NCBI RefSeq assembly: GCF_012844305.1 | Contig: NZ_JABANE010000082.1 | Location: 1 to 40,364 of the forward strand | Reading direction: 5' to 3' | Source: Flammeovirga aprica JL-4 | GTDB taxonomy: Bacteria > Bacteroidota > Bacteroidia > Cytophagales > Flammeovirgaceae | DNA length: 40,364 bases | Notes under the pieces: model-generated | Seen by the model: only the letters and a program-made list of their open reading frames with translations | What the model was told of the DNA's origin: nothing | The model's database searches: none | In this document: piece by piece, positions 34,830-40,364 of the stretch | Layout of the letters: each line of letters starts with the position of its first letter | Position numbering within the stretch: the stretch's first letter is position 1 | Translations under genes and position numbers: made by a program

Positions 34830-36346
34830 GGGAGTGTCAGATGAACGCTGTCTCGTTTTTCTTCTGAGCTTTTAATTTACTTCTTATTTCTCAATAAAAT
34901 TTCTTTTTTCGAGAAGATCAACTTTATGATACATTTTAAAGTGATATTTCATTTTTGACAAGGGTGACGACGTAGGAGTCAATTTATTTTCCCTTTTCAA
35001 AACATGAAGTATCGCTTTATTTTTGTGTCAAAAAGTAAACCTTCTGATTAAAGATCGATCGGCATTCTGTCTCCGAATTTGATCCTTAATTGCTGTGCCG
35101 TCATTGCCCAATTTTTGACAGGCATTGTCCATTTTTTACTGATATTATTCAGTGCTAAATAGATCAATTTAAGTACCGACATATCATTGGGGAATACACT
35201 TTTGTTTTTGGTAACCTTGCGAATTTGTCGATGAAAACCTTCTACCGCATTTGTGGTGTATATCATTTTACGGATCATAGGATCATAACTGAAATAGGCA
35301 CTTAATTCCGACCAGTTGCGTTGCCATGATTCTATGACAATAGGATACTTCTTTCCCCATTTCTCCTCTAAATTGAGCAATTCATCTTCTGCAATTTCCT
35401 TATTCATGGCCTGATAGACGAGCTTCAAGTCTCTCATAAATTCTTTCTGGTCCTTAGAGGCTACATATTTGATTGAACCTCGTACCTGATGAATGACACA
35501 CTTCTGAATCTCCGTGGCCGGAAATACACTGAGAATAGCCTCTGAGAAGCCTTTAAGGTTATCTGTGCAGGCGATTAGAATATCTTCAACACCCCGGCTT
35601 TTGAGGTCAGTAAGCACCTGCAACCAAAAATTTGCTCCTTCGCTTTCAGAGATATACATCCCAATCAACTCTTTCTTACCTTCTTTATTGAGTGCCAATA
35701 TGTTATAAACAGCACGAGATTCTGTACGTCTATCTTCTCCTTTTACCTTAAAATGAATAGCATCCATCCAAACAATAGGGTGGTAAACACTATCAAGGGC
35801 TCTATTTTGCCATAGCTTTACCTCAGGGGTGATCCTGTCAATAATTCCAGAAAGTGTCTGATTGCTGATAGATACATCATACAGTTCCTTGATATGCTCT
35901 GAAATATCGGCTAAACTCATTCCTTTTGAATAAAGAGAAAGAATTTTTGGTGCCATATTATCTGCAAGGACAGTCTCTCGTTTTGGGATAATACTAGGTT
36001 CAAAACTAGAATTACGGTCCTGAGGAGTGGTAACCTCTATTTCGCCTGCAATGGTTTTGACGGTTTTACTCCTTTTACCATTACGTTTGTTCTTAGGTGC
36101 TTTTTTATCTCTTGATTCTTCCTCTAAATGAGAAGACATTTCGGCATCAAGTGCACTATCTAAAAATTGCTTTAATAGAGGTGTGAAAACACCGCCTTCA
36201 CCGGTAAGTGATTGACCGGATAGAAGTTGTTTTAGTGCTAAGTCTCGCATTTGCTGAAACTCAGCACTTTCTTTTGAGGATTGCTTTGCCATAATTTTCA
36301 ATATATAAAATTTAAAAATTACGGACAGCGTTTATTTTATACTCTC
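34830..36346 (-). mobile_element. IS256-family insertion sequence
   Basis: Proposed ends: GGGAGTGTCAGATGAACGC at 34830 and, reading inward from the other side, GAGAGTATAAAATAAACGC from 36346; both continue into GCTGTC. About 18 of 23 positions agree. No target duplication is visible (left flank AAAGATCA, right flank ATTTTTTT), so ends are approximate or one flank has been rearranged. A 218-base non-coding stretch lies between the left end and the transposase stop, long for this family. Confidence 0.65.
35048..36292 (-). CDS. IS256-family transposase
   Basis: 414 residues from ATG 36292; a TTG three codons earlier is open. IS256/mutator features are present: DDE residues in WMDAIHFKV, IACTDNLKG and TTNAVEGFHRQIRK, with the C-x2-H motif as KCVIHQVRGSI. 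Appears intact and full length, so the element may still be active. It is the only intact transposase in the window. The gene is on the minus strand, just downstream of a broken small gene that the right end appears to truncate. Confidence 0.93.
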   Translation of the reverse strand: MAKQSSKESAEFQQMRDLALKQLLSGQSLTGEGGVFTPLLKQFLDSALDAEMSSHLEEESRDKKAPKNKRNGKRSKTVKTIAGEIEVTTPQDRNSSFEPSIIPKRETVLADNMAPKILSLYSKGMSLADISEHIKELYDVSISNQTLSGIIDRITPEVKLWQNRALDSVYHPIVWMDAIHFKVKGEDRRTESRAVYNILALNKEGKKELIGMYISESEGANFWLQVLTDLKSRGVEDILIACTDNLKGFSEAILSVFPATEIQKCVIHQVRGSIKYVASKDQKEFMRDLKLVYQAMNKEIAEDELLNLEEKWGKKYPIVIESWQRNWSELSAYFSYDPMIRKMIYTTNAVEGFHRQIRKVTKNKSVFPNDMSVLKLIYLALNNISKKWTMPVKNWAMTAQQLRIKFGDRMPIDL

Positions 36347-36540
36347 ATTTTTTTTTGTAACTACTTTTTGAAAAATTTCTGATACTTTCTTTTTGTTCTT
36401 TAGCATATTCTATATATACCTCTTCACTTAATATTTCAAATTCAATATCCCTATTTTTTAAGTGTAACTTAATTTTTTCTTGAGCATATACCTCAAAAAG
36501 TACAAAAGTCACCATCCAAATTGACAAAGAGCTTTTTCAT
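36345..36540 (-). pseudogene. small exported-protein gene, frameshifted at start and cut by the IS
   Basis: ATG at 36540 overlaps the stop of the preceding gene as ATGA, but its frame ends after 15 codons. If the run of five A after the ATG had four, the frame would read MKSSLSIWMVTFVLFEVYAQ, a good signal peptide, followed by EKIKLHLKNRDIEF. The frame then ends at a TGA formed at the proposed right end of the IS256 element. Both ends therefore look damaged. Alternatively, translation may start at the in-frame TTG 36527 or ATG 36515. Confidence 0.5.
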
Positions 36541-37034
36541 TTTATTTTGATTTCAGTTAAAACTATATTGTTGTAAGTATAATCTGCAGGTGCAAAAATT
36601 GGGTTGCATATTTGTTTCAAACTCCCTGTAAATAGAACATTTACAGCTCCTTCTACTTGTTGGTCATCTTTACGATACATACCATACACATTACTAAAAC
36701 TATAGTTATCTATTACAGGTATATTTTTAATTGAACTTACCATATCGTCATTGCAGACTATTAGATGATGAACGCAGTTCCCACAATTTTCTTCAGCTAC
36801 AATCAACCAATATTTATTATTGTTGAAATTATTACCATTTATATCATTCTTGTAAAATATAACCCCTTCATAACTGATTAACTCATCAGAGGTTGTATTT
36901 GATTCACAACCACATGCTGTAATATCTTGATCTTGTTTGCATCCATACAAAAATATCAATAATAGTATACAGAACTTTTTCAATAGAAAATGAGAAGGTA
37001 AAAAGTTAATTATGCCGTAAATCATAACTTGCAA
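36537..37034 (-). CDS. small lipoprotein, unknown function
   Basis: 165 residues. A hydrophobic N-terminus ends in a lipobox-like IFLYGC (Cys near 32), so the mature protein would be lipid-anchored. Several more cysteines occur in pairs (TACGCES, ENCGNCVHHLIVC), which could bind metal or form disulfides. No family is recognised. The first 15 residues (MQVMIYGIINFLPSH) are unusual before a lipoprotein signal; an alternative start is not available as ATG closer to LLKKFC. Overlaps the next start by ATGA, implying coupled translation. Confidence 0.65.
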   Translation of the reverse strand: MQVMIYGIINFLPSHFLLKKFCILLLIFLYGCKQDQDITACGCESNTTSDELISYEGVIFYKNDINGNNFNNNKYWLIVAEENCGNCVHHLIVCNDDMVSSIKNIPVIDNYSFSNVYGMYRKDDQQVEGAVNVLFTGSLKQICNPIFAPADYTYNNIVLTEIKIK

Positions 37035-37434
37035 AGTTTTTAATAGTTAGAAAACAATTAAATTTGTTTCCTTTACCCATTAGACTTTGGGATAAGATTT
37101 ATGTAACCATTCTCGTTAGTTAATGTTTGTAAACTACCTGTGTAAGGTGATTTAAAGGTTCTGCGACATATATTGATTTACAATGGTAAAAGAGTTTAAA
37201 TTAGCTTTATAAATTCATCCTGCACATTGTTTTCAAATAATGTAATAATGCTTTGATTGATTGAAGGGGCTTAACTTAATATCCGAGTAAATGTAACTAT
37301 TCCAAAGAGTCTAAACCACTTAATTCTCAAATAGCACCTCATAAGTCTATAGATTAAAGCATATAACGCTTATTTGTCCTTGAATTCTTACTTTACAACA
37401 TTTTACCATATTGAAGTCACATCCAGATATCAAT
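37035..37434. other. spacer without a gene
   Basis: AT-rich spacer of about 400 bases between the lipoprotein gene and the TPR gene terminator. Stops occur in all frames and no strong promoter match was found. Confidence 0.5.
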
Positions 37435-37459
37435 TCAAAAAGGAAATTATCTTTTCCTT
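37435..37459 (-). terminator. terminator of the TPR gene
   Basis: On the minus strand AAGGAAA and TTTCCTT pair around a six-base loop and are followed by TTT-rich sequence, 35 bases past the stop codon. Short AT-rich stem, so only moderate support. Confidence 0.45.
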
Positions 37460-37493
37460 AGGTGAGTAATGTGTGTTTCTATCTAAAGAATTA

Positions 37494-38747
37494 TTAAAGT
37501 TTCTTCCAATTTTTATTTATATCAAATATCAGAAGACTGATCAACAGCGTGATTATACCATAAGAAAAGAAATATTCAAGATGTTTTCTTCTCTTTTCCT
37601 GCTCCCGTTTTTCGGTATAATCCCTTTTCATTACCGATAACAATTTTTCATCACTAGAATTGAAAATAATTTGCTCTTCTTGTTTGTTCTCTTTTTTATT
37701 CTCTCTTTCAGTACCCCAAAATTTATTTAAAGCTCTTCTGACACCAAGAGAACCCCTATTTAACCTTGAAGCATCATAACTAATATAAAAACGTTCTTTT
37801 GATATACCATCGATTCTTCCTGAGTAGTTTTTAAGATGTGACCGTGCCTTCTCTATATACCCTAAATCTTCTTCAAGGATAGCTATCTTCCTCAAAATAG
37901 TGCTTTTAAGAATATCACACCTGACATTGACAATTCTAGCAGTCTTATTGATATATTCCAATGCAGTATTCAAAGCAACTTTTGCTTTATTATCCTGATC
38001 CAAATCCTTCAAAATATCAGCTTTCAATAAGTAAGATCTGGAAATATAGAAATTCTCTAATATTTGGTAGTAAAGTGTTAGGTGGTCGATCCCTTTTTGT
38101 TCTCTGTAATGGATATAGCTCTTGATAGTCTCTAATGCTTCGTGGTATTTCTTCTGTCGGTATTCTCCTACAGCAAAAGCATATAGATAGCTTGATTCCT
38201 TCCTTTGCACCAGTGTATCAAGATGAAGGTTGCCGTTCATTGCGTGGTATAGAATCAAGTTTATTTCCTGCATGTCTGTGTGATTCGGATACGATGTATT
38301 AGTTAGCGTATAGATTGCTTTATCAAATCGTTCCTCTAAAAAGAATTTATGAGCTTTTTCTGTTACCATTTTGATAGGTATATCGTTATATTGAAGCTTG
38401 TAAATATTTATAGAATCCTTCATTCCCACCTGATTGAAGTGTACTGTCAAATTATACATGGTATTACGCTGTGTATTTTTGTAGTCTGACTTATATCGAT
38501 AGGCCTTGACATAATGATAATACGCACTATCAGAGTTAAGTAGATACATTGCATAAATGTACCCTATACGATAATGAGCATAGGCCTTATAATCGTAACT
38601 GCTGGTAGTACTTAATACTCTATTATATAACTTTACAGCTTCAATAAACTGATATTTTGTGTAATGTTCTTTTGCTTGTTTTAAAAGTTTTGTATCATTA
38701 CAAAAACAATTTAAATAACATGTTAAAATTAAAAAATGAAGTTTCAT
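37494..38747 (-). CDS. exported TPR protein with C-terminal membrane anchor
   Basis: 417 residues. Short signal-like N-terminus (MKLHFLILTCYLNCFC), then helical repeats that fit TPR units (AKEHYTKYQFIEAVKLYNRVL; AVGEYRQKKYHEALETIKSY), a charged stretch rich in Lys and Glu (about 350-395) and one membrane segment (YFFSYGIITLLISLLIFDI) followed by a basic tail. Topology is likely a periplasmic TPR domain with a short cytosolic C-terminus. Related layouts occur in Bacteroidota sensor proteins with a DNA-binding or kinase domain after the membrane segment; here nothing follows, so it may be a truncated form or a scaffold. Function unknown. Start codon region overlaps the divergent small gene by 12 bases. 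Confidence 0.75.
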   Translation of the reverse strand: MKLHFLILTCYLNCFCNDTKLLKQAKEHYTKYQFIEAVKLYNRVLSTTSSYDYKAYAHYRIGYIYAMYLLNSDSAYYHYVKAYRYKSDYKNTQRNTMYNLTVHFNQVGMKDSINIYKLQYNDIPIKMVTEKAHKFFLEERFDKAIYTLTNTSYPNHTDMQEINLILYHAMNGNLHLDTLVQRKESSYLYAFAVGEYRQKKYHEALETIKSYIHYREQKGIDHLTLYYQILENFYISRSYLLKADILKDLDQDNKAKVALNTALEYINKTARIVNVRCDILKSTILRKIAILEEDLGYIEKARSHLKNYSGRIDGISKERFYISYDASRLNRGSLGVRRALNKFWGTERENKKENKQEEQIIFNSSDEKLLSVMKRDYTEKREQEKRRKHLEYFFSYGIITLLISLLIFDINKNWKKL

Positions 38748-38930
38748 AACAAACTATTAGTTTTGGGTGTTTTATTTATTGGTTTATGGAGTTGTAATAC
38801 TATAAATCAAGAAGTAGCTCCCTATGTAGAAATGAATAACCAAACTATGGATCCGCCTCCAGACCCTGATGATGGGTATCCAGAAACAGAATCAAAAGTA
38901 GTTTTAGACTCTGACGAGGACGTTTATTAA
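38736..38930 (+). CDS. small acidic lipoprotein
   Basis: 64 residues. Signal peptide with lipobox GLWSC (Cys20), mature part of about 45 residues, strongly acidic and Pro-rich (MDPPPDPDDGYPE, VVLDSDEDVY). No family is recognised. The start lies head-to-head inside the first codons of the divergent TPR gene, sharing 12 bases, so promoters of each would lie within the other gene. Small size keeps this moderate, but the signal peptide is convincing. Confidence 0.6.
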   Translation: MKFHNKLLVLGVLFIGLWSCNTINQEVAPYVEMNNQTMDPPPDPDDGYPETESKVVLDSDEDVY

Positions 38931-39101
38931 CGTGAAAAAGGCTATCCAAATTTTCAGACAACCTTTATCTACTTCAATCTACTAAATAAGGTATATAGAT
39001 ACCTCCTAATCATTAGATCTATAAATCTGTGATTTTCCACCACGCAAATATATTTTTATTTGTTAATAAAACATAACTAGCAATTGTGAAAAACTAAACC
39101 A

Positions 39102-39657
39102 CTCTGCACTGAAAGTACAGAGGTTTTAATGTAGGACTAAAAGTCTTACGCTCATTCTCTCTTATTCCAACATAAAGTTGGAATTATCGTTCGTATCGCT
39201 CCTGTGATGCTCCAAATAGTCGTTGACCATTTGGTCTATTACGTTAACTGTACTCCAAGCTCCATAACCTCCGGCCCAAAAGTGTTTACCCCAATAACGT
39301 TTTCGTAAATTCGGAAACTCCTGCTGAAGAAGTCGAGAGGTTCTTCCTTTCATTCGCTTTAGTATTTCACTCAAGCTTTTATTCAGAGGATATTCTATAT
39401 GAACATGATCCTTACTTAGTACCCCTTTCAAAATTTCAATTCCTTCTGCCTCACATATTTGTATTAGAAGTGATTTACAACAATGTTGAACATTTCCAAC
39501 CAATAGATGATAACGATATTTGGTCGCAAAGACAATATGAAAGGTCAACCGAGTTACAGTATGATGCCCTTCTCTATATTCTTATGTCATAAGACTCAAA
39601 ATGTAAGTAGATTTTTTCGAAATACTAAAGTTCTGCACTGAAAGCCCAGGGTTTTAA
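39102..39657 (-). mobile_element. degenerate IS200-type element
   Basis: A shared 13-mer TCTGCACTGAAAG, followed by a G-rich block and GGTTTTAA, occurs in the same orientation on each side of the transposase (39103 and 39632). The left copy folds as CTCTG, ACT, loop GAA, AGT, CAGAG (39102-39122). Each copy is followed by a GACTAAAA-type dyad (39133 region; GACTAAAATTTAGTC near 39694). Subterminal hairpins instead of inverted-repeat ends are usual for IS200/IS605 elements. Exact ends are not resolved. Confidence 0.5.
39162..39590 (-). pseudogene. IS200-type Y1 transposase with nonsense codon near the start
   Basis: From ATG 39590 the frame reads M-T then TAA (39582-39584), then EYREGHHTVTRLTFHIVFATK, split here only by that stop; the region after the stop is the normal N-terminus of IS200-type TnpA. 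The HUH motif appears as HVHIEYP and the catalytic Tyr is probably in VNDYLEHH. The body (128 residues from a TTG at 39548) is otherwise intact. One change, AAA to TAA, would explain the loss. Use of TTG as start could still give a slightly short protein. Confidence 0.7.
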
Positions 39658-39740
39658 ACCCATTTCTGAGACCAATAAACCTCTGTACCGACTAAAATTT
39701 AGTCTTCATATCTCTTTTAGTTGTTGTGTAACATTTTTAG

Positions 39741-39777
39741 ATGGACATCCTTTATTTTTAGGGGCGTCCATTTTTTT
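39741..39777 (+). terminator. plus-strand intrinsic terminator without an obvious gene
   Basis: ATGGAC and GTCCAT pair with an inner CC/GG pair around a ten-base AT-rich loop, followed directly by seven T on the plus strand. No plus-strand coding region lies upstream, so it may end a small RNA starting near the IS200-type ends, or be a remnant. Confidence 0.6.
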
Positions 39778-39923
39778 AACTACGTATTAAAATTAGTTCT
39801 TCAAAGATAAAGTTCAGAAATGAATAATTGTAAGAATGTTCCTCCTTTTTCTAATAACCTATCATTCGTATAAGTACGAAGTACGCATCCATGTATGATA
39901 TTAGTTTTGTAATGTTTATTTGC

Positions 39924-40133
39924 TTACTGAGGTATCTCAACGGCATTATATTTTGAGTCTTGAAGACTGCTTTTTAACGTTTCAAGGTTTTTTTGATCGA
40001 TGAAAAAATCAATTTCATATACGTGGGTATTATTGTGCTCGATTACCTTGAAATCATAATCATTGATCAAATCAAATAAATATTTTTCAGTCCCCCCTTT
40101 TCCTTCGATTAATAATGTGTGTACCTCTTTCAT
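39924..40133 (-). CDS. small hypothetical protein
   Basis: 69 residues from ATG 40133. Alternating beta/alpha-like pattern (EVHTLLIEGKGG, EKYLFDLINDYDF, HVYEIDFFID), no signal peptide or membrane segment. No family is recognised; composition is normal for a real coding region. It follows the partial gene at the window edge by 72 bases on the same strand and may share its transcript. Confidence 0.5.
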   Translation of the reverse strand: MKEVHTLLIEGKGGTEKYLFDLINDYDFKVIEHNNTHVYEIDFFIDQKNLETLKSSLQDSKYNAVEIPQ

Positions 40134-40205
40134 AACTTCTTTTTATATACTTCTGACTAGCAAACCGCCCAGTAACTCCTCAGTATAATTCCTTGGATAG
40201 GTCTA

Positions 40206-40364
40206 TCACCCTGACCATCTATATTGACGTTCAACTCTTACATAAACTCTATCACTTATAATAATACTTTGACAAGCTCGGATTTTATATTTTTCCTCTT
40301 CTGTAAGTTTTTCTCTTTCCGCTCTTTGCTTTTCGTCATAAATAAGAATGATATCTCCACCGAA
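40206..40364 (-). CDS. C-terminal part of a hypothetical gene cut by the window edge
   Basis: The minus strand is open from the window edge for 52 codons to TGA at 40206. The peptide begins FGGDIILIYDEKQ, has a charged helix (RAEREKLTEEEKYK) and ends VRVERQYRWSG. The helix and codon use look like real coding sequence, but the family cannot be recognised from this part. Confidence 0.5.
   Translation of the reverse strand, partial: FGGDIILIYDEKQRAEREKLTEEEKYKIRACQSIIISDRVYVRVERQYRWSG

Noticed and set aside
34830..34862. Target-site duplication of the IS256 element
   Set aside because: Flanks on the two sides share no 8-9-base direct repeat, so none was annotated.

Overview
The window looks like chromosomal DNA of a low-GC, probably marine, member of the Bacteroidota, most likely in or near Cytophagales. 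Two large secreted proteins end in type IX secretion (T9SS) sorting domains, promoter-like sites fit the Bacteroidota TTG / TAnnTTTG pattern, Shine-Dalgarno sites are weak, and long hairpin-rich spacers separate the genes. No rRNA, tRNA or CRISPR was seen.

Layout. 1-8 kb: a 2113-residue modular surface protein (minus strand), followed by a 1.4-kb spacer with a dispersed repeat and the decayed signal-peptide end of a paralogue. 8-14 kb: a short-chain dehydrogenase, a 155-bp spacer packed with DnaA-box-like 9-mers, an unknown reading frame split by one TAA, and an exported TPR-CHAT cysteine-peptidase-like protein. 14-18 kb: a T9SS protein with carbohydrate-binding modules and an MFS exporter. 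18-35 kb: a urea-utilisation island. 35-40 kb: an IS256-family element, small lipoproteins, a TPR protein, a degraded IS200-type transposase and a gene cut by the window edge.

Urea island. One minus-strand series runs outer-membrane porin, urtA, urtB, urtC, urtD, urtE, ureAB (fused gamma-beta), ureC, ureF, ureG. ureD lies at the far end on the opposite strand, convergent with ureG. Divergent from the porin is a UreH/NiCoT-like permease, probably for nickel. Together these would carry urea across both membranes, import nickel, and build and activate urease. No ureE is present. A NarL-type histidine kinase lies at one end, divergent from ureD, and a LuxR-type response regulator at the other, 14 kb away; they are probably a split pair controlling the island. 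TTACGTAA-type palindromes overlap the porin promoter and recur just before the permease gene.

The main unexplained structure is in the spacers. At least four families of hairpin-forming intergenic repeats are present: a ~260-bp repeat in three copies with compensatory base changes in a stem; a 160-bp MITE-like element in two inverted copies about 90 % identical; a two-hairpin module found singly and as an inverted pair; and long imperfect inverted repeats. They occupy every long gap of the urea gene series without breaking a coding region.
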